Shown here: positions 7,571 through 13,099 of the stretch, piece by piece
Layout: every line of letters begins with the position of its first letter
How positions within the stretch are numbered: the stretch's first letter is position 1
Assembly: GCA_023420245.1 (NCBI GenBank)
Contig: JAEZWL010000026.1
Location: 1-13,099, forward strand
Length of the DNA: 13,099 nucleotides
Direction: 5' to 3'
Source of the DNA: Bacillota bacterium
GTDB lineage: Bacteria; Bacillota; Clostridia; Oscillospirales; Acutalibacteraceae
The notes under the pieces: generated by a model
Databases searched by the model: none
The model's input: the letters and a program-made list of their open reading frames with translations, nothing else
Told to the model about the DNA's origin: nothing
Translations under genes and position numbers: made by a program

Positions 7571-8493
7571 TCTCGAATTCCCTCCCCCGTTATTTGAATA
7601 AACACATCATTCATTGTTCCGTTAATAACCTGAAAATTCCGGATGTGACTCTCAATCTTCTTTATGATCGGAATCGCTTCCAGCGTACTGTGCAGAGAAA
7701 TACTGACACAGCCTGATTCCAAACGATAGGAGGTATGCTCAAGCTCCAAAGCCTGCGTTAATTTTTCCAGGTCCGCAGCGTTTATCTTCAGAAAATCCGA
7801 GCTGTATTTTTCTTTTAGTTCTGCCGGCGTACCTTTTGCCGAAATCATTCCATGATCAATAATCGTAATATAATCCGCTTTTTCCGCTTCTTCCATGTAA
7901 TGCGTGGTAAGAAAAACCGTCATGCCGCTTTCCTTTTGAATCATTCGAACCGTATCCCAAATTGTTTTTCGCGTCTGAGGATCCAATCCCGTTGTCGGCT
8001 CATCCAGAAACAACAGCTTCGGCGTATTAATCAAAGCCCGGGCAATATCGGCACGACGTCGCTGGCCGCCGGATAATTTCCCGTAAGGACGACTCATAAA
8101 TTCGGTAACTCCGGCAGTTTCCGCAGCCCTGCTTACCGCTGATTTTAGTTTTTTCCCGGATAAGCCATAGAAACCGCCCCGGGTAAGCAAATTTTCCTGT
8201 ACAGTAAGCATCGGGTCTAACAGACTTTCCTGAAACACCACACCAATCGAGGACCGGATATCCGCGTCATCCCTGCCTACTTCCAAGCCGTTTATTTCTA
8301 CTCTGCCGCTGTCCGGTCTAAGCAGTGTACACAGAATTTGAATTGTTGTTGACTTTCCTGCACCGTTCGGTCCAAGAAACGCAAAAAAGGTTCCCGTTTC
8401 TACGTAGAAATCAATCCCTTTTACCGCCTGAATTTCTCCATAAGCCTTTTTCAGCTCAGAGACGGTTAAAATTTGTTTCATACTTTCCCTCAT
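7564..8493 (-). CDS. ABC transporter ATP-binding protein (DrrA-like)
   Basis: This is the cytoplasmic ATPase subunit of a two-gene ABC exporter, 309 aa. All nucleotide-binding elements are intact: Walker A GPNGAGKST (41-49), Q-loop Gln88, signature LSGGQ (140-144), Walker B LLFLDEP (160-166), D-loop GLD, and switch His198. The RPYGKLSGGQRRRADIARAL context and the C-terminal extension ending NDVFIQITG place it with the DrrA/CcmA-type subfamily. The start overlaps the preceding gene's stop by ATGA, indicating translational coupling. A second ATG four codons on, with AGGG upstream, is an equally plausible start. It follows the DUF3021-like gene and overlaps the permease by 7 nt. The exported compound is not evident. 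Confidence 0.94.
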   Translation of the reverse strand: MRESMKQILTVSELKKAYGEIQAVKGIDFYVETGTFFAFLGPNGAGKSTTIQILCTLLRPDSGRVEINGLEVGRDDADIRSSIGVVFQESLLDPMLTVQENLLTRGGFYGLSGKKLKSAVSRAAETAGVTEFMSRPYGKLSGGQRRRADIARALINTPKLLFLDEPTTGLDPQTRKTIWDTVRMIQKESGMTVFLTTHYMEEAEKADYITIIDHGMISAKGTPAELKEKYSSDFLKINAADLEKLTQALELEHTSYRLESGCVSISLHSTLEAIPIIKKIESHIRNFQVINGTMNDVFIQITGEGIREC

Positions 8494-8915
8494 TTCTCAT
8501 TTGACTTACCTCTGATTATTCTTATTTTTTTATTAATGCTGTCTGCTTCAACTGTATTTTTAATTATCGTTACACCGAATACGCTAAAGTAAATTATGAA
8601 AATCATAATAGAAATGGATAAGACATTCTTCCAAGAAAAACGAAGCATATCAAAACCAAACCCCAGTACAAAAACCGATAAAAATGTATTAATTATATCT
8701 ACTATTACTTTTCTTAATAAACTTTTACTTGTAAGAAAAATTTTATCTGTAAAGAACATAAGGATTACAACACAGCTGGTCATGGCAAAAAGTTTAAAGA
8801 CAGTAACTGCATCGGGCTGCGGAAAGTAAGAAACAACTCCAAGAGCTGAATAAATGAGCATTAAAAGAGAAAATGAAATGCAATCATAAGTAAAATATTC
8901 TTTAAAACTAGACAT
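8490..8915 (-). CDS. DUF3021-like four-helix membrane protein, probable partner of the LytTR regulator
   Basis: This small 141-aa protein has four clear hydrophobic helices, at about 13-32, 38-56, 68-90 and 95-116. It ends in a short basic cytoplasmic tail (NKKIRIIRGKSNEK). Length, four-helix topology and its place directly after a stand-alone LytTR protein match the DUF3021 family, commonly found beside LytTR regulators in Bacillota. In streptococcal LytTR regulatory systems such as HdrRM and BrsRM, a membrane partner holds the LytTR protein inactive; a similar role here is inferred from architecture, not shown. GGAGG lies in the 12-nt gap after the LytTR stop, and its own stop overlaps the ATPase start. 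No enzymatic motif is visible. Confidence 0.78.
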   Translation of the reverse strand: MSSFKEYFTYDCISFSLLMLIYSALGVVSYFPQPDAVTVFKLFAMTSCVVILMFFTDKIFLTSKSLLRKVIVDIINTFLSVFVLGFGFDMLRFSWKNVLSISIMIFIIYFSVFGVTIIKNTVEADSINKKIRIIRGKSNEK

Positions 8916-8927
8916 AGCCTTCCCTCC

Positions 8928-9365
8928 TTACAAATTAAGTTTTTCTTTGACGGACTGCAAATAATGGCGGGTAATCATTACTTTTTCATTATTGATAAGC
9001 TTCGCTTCCATTTTTCCGTTAAGTAAAGCTTTAACACTTTCCAGTTTCATGATGTTTAAAATACAGGATTTGCTGATCCTAACGAAATTGGTTGCGGCTA
9101 ATTGCTGTTCCAGCTCATATAATCTTAACTCGCTTTCATATACCTCTTTCCTGCAATAGATAAATGTTTTTTCATCAATCGATTCGAAGTAAAAAATATC
9201 TTCCAGTTTGATGAGATAGCTTGAACCATCCCTCTTCCCGGTTAAAGAAAAGGAATAAAGACGGATTTGCGCAATCAATTTTTCCAAATCAGGATCAATC
9301 AATCCGCAGCGTATGGTAATCTCAACCTCCTTATTTTCCAAAGACTGATCAATCACTAGCTTCAA
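8928..9365 (-). CDS. LytTR-domain transcriptional regulator without receiver domain
   Basis: The 145-aa protein consists of a short N-terminal segment (about 1-45) and a C-terminal LytTR DNA-binding domain (about 48-145). The latter is recognisable from IKLEDIFYFESIDEKTFIYC, then FVRISKSCILNIMKLESV and MITRHYLQSVKEKL. There is no phosphoacceptor receiver domain, so it is not a classical two-component regulator. The start codon is TTG at 9363-9365, supported by a strong purine-rich ribosome binding site at 9373-9379 with a 7-nt spacer. No in-frame ATG occurs before the domain. It is first in the operon with the DUF3021-like protein and the ABC exporter, and probably controls it by binding direct repeats at 9431-9472. 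The family binds as dimers to tandem half-sites. Activation versus repression is inferred from site position. Confidence 0.9.
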   Translation of the reverse strand: MKLVIDQSLENKEVEITIRCGLIDPDLEKLIAQIRLYSFSLTGKRDGSSYLIKLEDIFYFESIDEKTFIYCRKEVYESELRLYELEQQLAATNFVRISKSCILNIMKLESVKALLNGKMEAKLINNEKVMITRHYLQSVKEKLNL

Positions 9366-9372
9366 TTGTTAT

Positions 9373-9379
9373 CCCCCCT
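9373..9379 (-). promoter_or_regulatory. ribosome binding site setting the TTG start of the LytTR gene
   Basis: AGGGGGG on the minus strand lies 7 nt before TTG at 9363-9365. Absence of an upstream in-frame ATG and optimal spacing make the TTG the start. Confidence 0.8.
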
Positions 9380-9400
9380 ATCCAATCCCCGTCTGATTTT

Positions 9401-9429
9401 AGGATATCATGGGCAATAAACGAATGCAA
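9401..9429 (-). promoter_or_regulatory. promoter of the LytTR/ABC exporter operon
   Basis: On the minus strand TTGCAT (9424-9429), a 17-bp spacer and TATCCT (9401-9406) preceded by TGA form a promoter with a weak -10 that carries the extended TG. Initiation is predicted near 9394, about 29 nt from the TTG start. A weak core next to repeated upstream sites fits an activator-dependent promoter. Confidence 0.6.
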
Positions 9430-9430
9430 T

Positions 9431-9472
9431 TAAAATACGTTAAAATGCATATTTCAGCTGTAAAATGCATAT
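9431..9472 (-). repeat. direct repeats upstream of the LytTR promoter, probable LytTR binding site
   Basis: The 12-mer ATATGCATTTTA (minus strand) occurs twice without mismatch, at 9461-9472 and 9441-9452, 20 bp start to start. A partial third copy (GTATTTTA) lies at 9431-9438 beside the -35. Each contains CATTT, matching the CAnTT core of LytTR sites described for ComE, where half-sites recur at about two helical turns. The repeats lie on one DNA face immediately upstream of the -35, a typical activator position. Their use by the neighbouring LytTR protein is inferred. Confidence 0.6.
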
Positions 9473-9554
9473 CAAGAGAAAAGTGTTTGTATTATATACA
9501 CATAAATATTTATATTTTATGTTATTTTTTAATATATATTTACAAATATGGACG

Positions 9555-9563
9555 TGCTATAAT
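9555..9563 (+). promoter_or_regulatory. extended -10 promoter of hppA
   Basis: TGCTATAAT gives a perfect -10 hexamer (9558-9563) with the extended TG. No good -35 is present at 17 bp, but about 60 bp of very AT-rich DNA lies upstream. Start is predicted near 9570, leaving a leader of about 34 nt containing AAAGGGG 8 nt before the ATG. Confidence 0.65.
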
Positions 9564-9603
9564 GCAAATATGTATAAATTATTAACTTAAAGGGGCTGAT
9601 TAA

Positions 9604-11694
9604 ATGAACTTAGGTATCACGTTTTTCCTAATCCTGTCCTGCATTATTTCCCTCCTTTCCTTCTTGTTTGCGGCATGGCTGTACCAGTGGGTGAAAAAGC
9701 GTCCTTCCTCAAACGAACGAATTGCAGAAGTCGGCAATTTGATTAAGAGTGGTGCAAATACCTTCCTAAGAAAAGAGTATGCGATTCTTGCTAAATTTGC
9801 AGGGGTAGCCGCATTATTGATACTCATTTTTCTGCCCACACCAATTTGGCAGGGCAATCCGCTCGACAACGTAACAATGGCTCTGGCTTATATTTTCGGT
9901 ACAATATTCTCCGCAATAGCCGGAATAATCGGTATTCGGATTGCTACAATCGCAAATGTAAAAACAGCGGAAGCCGCCCAGCAGGGGATTAAACCCTCCT
10001 TTATGGCAGGTTTTCGCGGCGGCGCGGTCATGGGAATGGCTGTTGTAGGCGCAACGCTGCTCGGCGTTACGCTGGTAATGCTTATCACCAACAACACGAG
10101 CGCTTTGCTGGGGTTCAGCTTTGGCGCCAGTTCCCTCGCACTATTTGCGAAAGCCGGCGGCGGTATTTTTACGAAAACAGCAGATATCAGCGCCGACCTG
10201 GTCGGTAAGGTAGAGCTTGGAATTCCGGAAGACGACCCGCGAAATCCTGCCGTTATCGCCGATAATGTTGGTGATAACGTCGGCGACGTTGCCGGCATGG
10301 GAGCCGACCTGTTCGACTCCAACGTCGCGTCCATGGCGGCGGCACTTGTTATCGCTTCTACGCTGGATCAATCGGCAGGTCACAATATCAATTCCAGTAT
10401 GGTTTTCTGTTATGCGGCGGCAGGTCTTTTAGCGTCCATTATCGGTGTTGCCACCGCGAGAATGGGTAAAAAAGGAAGCCCGACAAAAGCGTTGAACAGC
10501 AGCACCTATGTCACTACATTGATTTTCGGTATTTTAACAGCGGTCGCTACATACGCGTTCAACTTCAACTGGCGTATCTGGGGAGCCAGTGCGGTCGGAT
10601 TGCTGGTCGGTGTCATCATCGGCATCGCGAGCGACTATTTTACAGACGACACGAAACGTCCTGTCCATCATGTGGCGAAGGCTTCTGAATCGGGCGCGGC
10701 GTTTACGATCCTCTCCGGTGTTTCCTACGGCTTCATCAGCACACTTCCGGCAATGCTCGGCATTGCAGTTTCCGCTTTGGCGGCCTATAAGCTCTGTGAA
10801 CCAATAGGACCCGGCTACGCGTTGTTCGGAATCGCCATGGCGGCGGTCGGAATGCTTTCCATTGTGGGAATGATTATCTCCAATGACGCTTACGGACCGA
10901 TTGTGGACAATGCCCGCGGTCTTGCGGAAATGGGAAATCTCGGTGATGATGTTCTTGAAATCACGGATTCTCTGGACAGCGCCGGTAATACCGTAAAAGC
11001 AATCACAAAAGGCTTCGCGATCGGCGCTGCAGGCTTAACCGTTATCGCACTTTTAGGAGCGTTCATCAGTGAAGTAAATGTAGCGGCTGCGGCTCTTAAG
11101 CTACAAACCATCACAGGCTTTGATATTATGAACCCGGTGGTCTTCTTCGGACTTCTGGTCGGCGCCTCCATCCCGGCTGTTTTCTCCGCAATGCTTATGC
11201 TTGGCGTGGATCGCAACGCACAGAGGATGGTAGCTGAAATTCATCGTCAATTCCGTGAAATTCTGGGTTTAAAGGAAGGCAAAGAAGGGGTTGTTCCCGA
11301 ATACGGAAAATGCATTGAAATTGCAACGGTTGGCGCGTTACGTGAGCTCATCCCGGCCGGACTCATGACCATCCTTGCGACTCTGGCCGTTGGATTCATC
11401 GGCGGCGTACAGGCAATTGGCGGATTCCTGTGCGGCAACATTATCAGCGGTCTGCTGCTGGCCCTGTTCATGAGCAATGCAGGCGGGCTGTGGGATAACT
11501 CCAAGAAATTCATCGAATCCGGCAACCACGGCGGAAAAGGCTCCGACGCTCATAAGTCGGCGGTTGTTGGCGATACCGTCGGTGATCCGTTCAAGGATAC
11601 CGCGGGTCCGTCGCTCAACACGCAAATCACCGTCGTATCCCTTGTTTCCTCTTTGATGTCGACCATCTTCCTGACCTGTTCTCTTGTCCATTAA
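9604..11694 (+). CDS. hppA: membrane-bound ion-translocating pyrophosphatase, K+-independent type
   Basis: This 696-aa polytopic membrane protein (about 16 helices) hydrolyses pyrophosphate to pump protons. The pyrophosphate and magnesium ligands are in place: KTADISADLVGKVE (191-204), EDDPRNP (209-215), DNVGDNVGD (220-228), NDAYGPIVDNA (427-437), DNSKK (641-645) and the SDAHK...GDTVGDPFKDTAGPSLN block (657-682). Lys465 in GNTVKAITKG occupies the position where Lys replaces the alanine of potassium-dependent enzymes, so potassium independence and hence proton pumping are expected. The helix after the active-site motif reads GADLFDSNVAS: Asp238 stands where many relatives have the gate Glu. 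AAAGGGG precedes the ATG. The gene is monocistronic, with its own promoter and terminator, and diverges from the LytTR operon. Ion specificity is an inference from family rules. Confidence 0.96.
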   Translation: MNLGITFFLILSCIISLLSFLFAAWLYQWVKKRPSSNERIAEVGNLIKSGANTFLRKEYAILAKFAGVAALLILIFLPTPIWQGNPLDNVTMALAYIFGTIFSAIAGIIGIRIATIANVKTAEAAQQGIKPSFMAGFRGGAVMGMAVVGATLLGVTLVMLITNNTSALLGFSFGASSLALFAKAGGGIFTKTADISADLVGKVELGIPEDDPRNPAVIADNVGDNVGDVAGMGADLFDSNVASMAAALVIASTLDQSAGHNINSSMVFCYAAAGLLASIIGVATARMGKKGSPTKALNSSTYVTTLIFGILTAVATYAFNFNWRIWGASAVGLLVGVIIGIASDYFTDDTKRPVHHVAKASESGAAFTILSGVSYGFISTLPAMLGIAVSALAAYKLCEPIGPGYALFGIAMAAVGMLSIVGMIISNDAYGPIVDNARGLAEMGNLGDDVLEITDSLDSAGNTVKAITKGFAIGAAGLTVIALLGAFISEVNVAAAALKLQTITGFDIMNPVVFFGLLVGASIPAVFSAMLMLGVDRNAQRMVAEIHRQFREILGLKEGKEGVVPEYGKCIEIATVGALRELIPAGLMTILATLAVGFIGGVQAIGGFLCGNIISGLLLALFMSNAGGLWDNSKKFIESGNHGGKGSDAHKSAVVGDTVGDPFKDTAGPSLNTQITVVSLVSSLMSTIFLTCSLVH

Positions 11695-11736
11695 ACAATG
11701 TACTCCCGGATAAAACCGTGAGCTTACCTTATCATT

Positions 11737-11782
11737 AAAGAGAAGCAACAGACAATTTTTCTGTCTGTTGCTTCTCTTTTTG
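11737..11782 (+). terminator. intrinsic terminator of hppA
   Basis: A perfect 18-bp stem (11737-11754 with 11762-11779) closes a 7-nt loop and is followed by a T-run, 42 nt after the hppA stop. The long stem is A-rich on its left arm, so it might also act on the minus strand as a barrier to transcription from the right. Confidence 0.92.
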
Positions 11783-11987
11783 TGTTATTCGCTCAATTTA
11801 GATGCGGGGTAAAAGCGATTGCTTTTTTGACGTTCATAGACAGAGTTCAAGTCCTGCTTGTCTGGATAATCATTATGACCTTATCCTAAAAAGCTTGGTC
11901 TTTTTAATCAAAATCTCAACTAAAATAAAAATTGTAAAGCAAAATACCAGGGTCGATATCACGAAATTTTAGCGGTAGATTCGAACT

Positions 11988-12929
11988 CTAATTACAATTT
12001 AAATTGAGTTTCAAAGCATTGATTACTGGAGTGTCCGCGCCACTTTGTATAATAAGTTCATCGAATTCATGCTGTAAAAAGACCATCTCGGGTTTTGCTG
12101 CAACACAATGCTTCGCCATGGTTGTCTCCGCAAGAGTTGTCCTCATAAAAACTGCGAATAATATTGTCAAAAAAGGTGCCGGAAAATCCAGCCAGAACAA
12201 TTTTGAGGGGGTAGGCTTTACACCGATTTTCCTAAGAACCTGCCTTCCCTCCTGAATTCCCTTTACCATTTGCTTAACACGATGATACGAATGGCCCAGC
12301 TTGACGTTATCGCAGTCAACTCCATATAAAGCGTTGGCTATATTTGTCACTAATGCAACATGAGTTTTTTGCCACGCATCCATGTTGCCGCTAAATACCG
12401 AAGGAATTTTTGCTTGTTTGAACAGCTTTATTAAGGTTTCAACACGCTGACTCTTTTCACCGTTATATTCTCCGAACGTGGTCGTTTGAAAGGCTCGTTG
12501 AATTCCTTTTCCTATAAAATAATACACCTTTCCGAGTTTTAATTCTCCGCCGGCAGAAGGGAACCCTAGCATAATCCGCTCTTTCCCCACAGCGGCTATC
12601 CAATCGTCGTATCCATTTGCCGTATTCACGACAAATACAATATTTTTTGAACAGTTTTGAGCTAATGTTGCAAGTACCGAATCTACCTGCGTTCTTTGCA
12701 TTGCAACAATGATATAATCATAATAACTGTCTGATAGAAGCCTTTCAATCACATTGACAGAAACTTGTTCTTCTTTTTGGGTGTTGGGATTAATAAAACA
12801 AATCCCTTGGCTTTTTAGCTCATTGTATCTTTTGCCGCGAGCCAAAACGGTCACGTCGTTTTCCGCCAAGGCGAGCCTTGCCGCAAAAATGCTTCCAATG
12901 ACACCCGCACCATAAATACATATTTTCAA
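11988..12929 (-). CDS. ketopantoate-reductase-like (ApbA/PanE family) protein, divergent
   Basis: Read from the TTG at 12929 the protein is 313 aa, typical of the family, and opens directly with KICIYGAGVIGSIFAARLA, the Rossmann loop GAGVIG at residues 7-12. Lys178 in DAWQKTH aligns with the catalytic Lys of 2-dehydropantoate 2-reductase. However, the Asn four residues on is replaced by Ala182; Asn186 is retained. The usual C-terminal SSMxQD block is not recognisable; MRTTLAETTMAKH stands there instead. It is therefore probably an NADP-dependent reductase of the superfamily with a different substrate, rather than a confirmed pantothenate enzyme. The frame stays open to 13022, but that would translate a terminator. 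An AGGAG 7 nt before the TTG decides the start. No pantothenate genes are adjacent. It is convergent with hppA. Confidence 0.85.
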   Translation of the reverse strand: MKICIYGAGVIGSIFAARLALAENDVTVLARGKRYNELKSQGICFINPNTQKEEQVSVNVIERLLSDSYYDYIIVAMQRTQVDSVLATLAQNCSKNIVFVVNTANGYDDWIAAVGKERIMLGFPSAGGELKLGKVYYFIGKGIQRAFQTTTFGEYNGEKSQRVETLIKLFKQAKIPSVFSGNMDAWQKTHVALVTNIANALYGVDCDNVKLGHSYHRVKQMVKGIQEGRQVLRKIGVKPTPSKLFWLDFPAPFLTILFAVFMRTTLAETTMAKHCVAAKPEMVFLQHEFDELIIQSGADTPVINALKLNLNCN

Positions 12930-12936
12930 ATTTGTT

Positions 12937-12941
12937 CTCCT
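12937..12941 (-). promoter_or_regulatory. ribosome binding site setting the TTG start of the PanE-like gene
   Basis: AGGAG on the minus strand lies 7 nt before TTG (12927-12929). The encoded N-terminus then begins exactly at the Rossmann strand, as in homologues. Confidence 0.8.
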
Positions 12942-12960
12942 ATTTATACTCAGTATTTTA

Positions 12961-12989
12961 ATTTTATCACAAATTTTACCATATGAAAA
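12961..12989 (-). promoter_or_regulatory. promoter of the PanE-like gene
   Basis: On the minus strand TTTTCA (12984-12989), a 17-bp spacer and TAAAAT (12961-12966) preceded by TGA form an extended -10 promoter just downstream of the tRNA terminator. The predicted start near 12954 leaves a leader of about 25 nt before the TTG. Confidence 0.55.
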
Positions 12990-13033
12990 CGAAAACCCAT
13001 GTGACAGTTTGAATCCTGTCACATGGGTTTTCG
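12990..13033 (-). terminator. terminator hairpin of tRNA-Leu, abutting the CCA end
   Basis: An 18-bp perfect inverted repeat (12990-13007 with 13016-13033) closes an 8-nt loop. It starts at the base right after the tRNA's encoded CCA. Because the arms begin and end in A4/T4 tracts it could work in both directions. On the minus strand it ends GGGTTTTCGTTTTC. Confidence 0.82.
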
Positions 13034-13099
13034 TGGTGCGAGGGGGGGGACTTGAACCCCCATGAAATTGCTTTCACATGGACCTGAACCATGCGCGTC
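13034..13099 (-). tRNA. tRNA-Leu (anticodon CAG), 3' portion; 5' end lies beyond the window
   Basis: On the minus strand the sequence shows the end of the D arm, then an anticodon stem CATGG/CCATG enclosing TTCAGGT (anticodon CAG at 13084-13086). A long variable arm with stem TGAAA/TTTCA marks a class II tRNA. The T arm is GGGGG-TTCAAGT-CCCCC, and the 3' acceptor strand CCCTCGC is followed by discriminator A and an encoded CCA. Leucine identity follows from the anticodon and long variable arm, and the 3' half closely resembles bacterial tRNA-Leu(CAG). About 20 nt at the 5' end are missing. Confidence 0.95.

Noticed and set aside
9431..9472. Repeats considered as a minimal CRISPR array.
   Set aside because: Only two 12-bp copies with an 8-bp gap, no cas genes, and a position at a promoter; a regulator binding site explains them better.
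9484..9502. A TATAAT on the minus strand within GTGTATATAATACAAACAC as a second LytTR promoter.
   Set aside because: The flanking 60 bp are almost pure A/T, so such hexamers are expected by chance, and no -35 stands out. The promoter at 9401-9429 fits better.
11783..11987. Short hairpins after hppA: AAAAGC-GATT-GCTTTT with a T-tract (11811-11828), GGATAA/TTATCC (11864-11886), AAAAAG/CTTTTT (11888-11905).
   Set aside because: Stems are only 6 bp and mostly A/T. No gene or RNA could be supported in this 205-bp gap, and no strong terminator for the PanE-like gene was found there.
11929..11998. A tRNA-like arrangement: ATTGTAA and TTACAAT could pair as an acceptor stem and TAGA-TTCGAAC-TCTA looks like a T arm.
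   Set aside because: No credible D arm or anticodon arm can be folded between them, the segment runs into the end of the PanE-like gene, and the region is AT-rich enough for chance pairing.

Overview
The window looks like chromosomal DNA from a fermentative, butyrate-forming anaerobe of the class Clostridia (Bacillota). The reasons are a thl-crt-hbd cluster, strong AGGAGG-type ribosome binding sites, AT-rich intergenic DNA with sigma-A-like promoters, Rex-like operators and a membrane pyrophosphatase. The genus cannot be fixed from sequence reading alone. No mobile element, CRISPR array or phage gene was seen, and no gene-free stretch exceeds 300 bases.

Layout, left to right. Positions 1-2100 (minus) hold thl, crt and the first 28 codons of hbd, the acetyl-CoA to crotonyl-CoA segment of butyrate synthesis or reverse beta-oxidation. 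A readable promoter at 2202-2230 drives it, flanked by two Rex-like palindromes that suggest NADH/NAD+ control. Positions 2335-5541 (minus) hold a tight three-gene operon: an AlaX-type tRNA editing protein, a threonine-aldolase-family PLP enzyme and a Gfo/Idh/MocA oxidoreductase. Positions 5693-6574 (minus) hold an EamA-family transporter with its own promoter and terminator.

Positions 6713-9365 (minus) hold a four-gene operon with overlapping or closely spaced genes: a stand-alone LytTR DNA-binding protein (TTG start), a DUF3021-like four-helix membrane protein, and a DrrA-like ABC ATPase with its ABC-2 permease. Two 12-bp direct repeats 20 bp apart lie just upstream of its promoter and are the best candidate for a LytTR autoregulatory site. 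This is the most system-like part of the window: a probable membrane-gated regulator controlling an exporter. The component families are known, but cargo and signal are not.

Positions 9604-11694 (plus) hold hppA, a membrane pyrophosphatase with the lysine that marks potassium-independent enzymes and an unusual Asp where the ion-gate Glu is usually found. A perfect 18-bp terminator hairpin follows. Positions 11783-11987 contain only weak hairpins. Positions 11988-12929 (minus) hold a divergent ketopantoate-reductase-like protein that starts at TTG. The right edge holds the 3' part of a tRNA-Leu(CAG) on the minus strand, with a terminator hairpin directly abutting its CCA end.

Most genes are ordinary housekeeping or accessory metabolism. 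The regulatory DNA (Rex-like pair, LytTR repeats) and the pyrophosphatase gate residue deserve the closest look.
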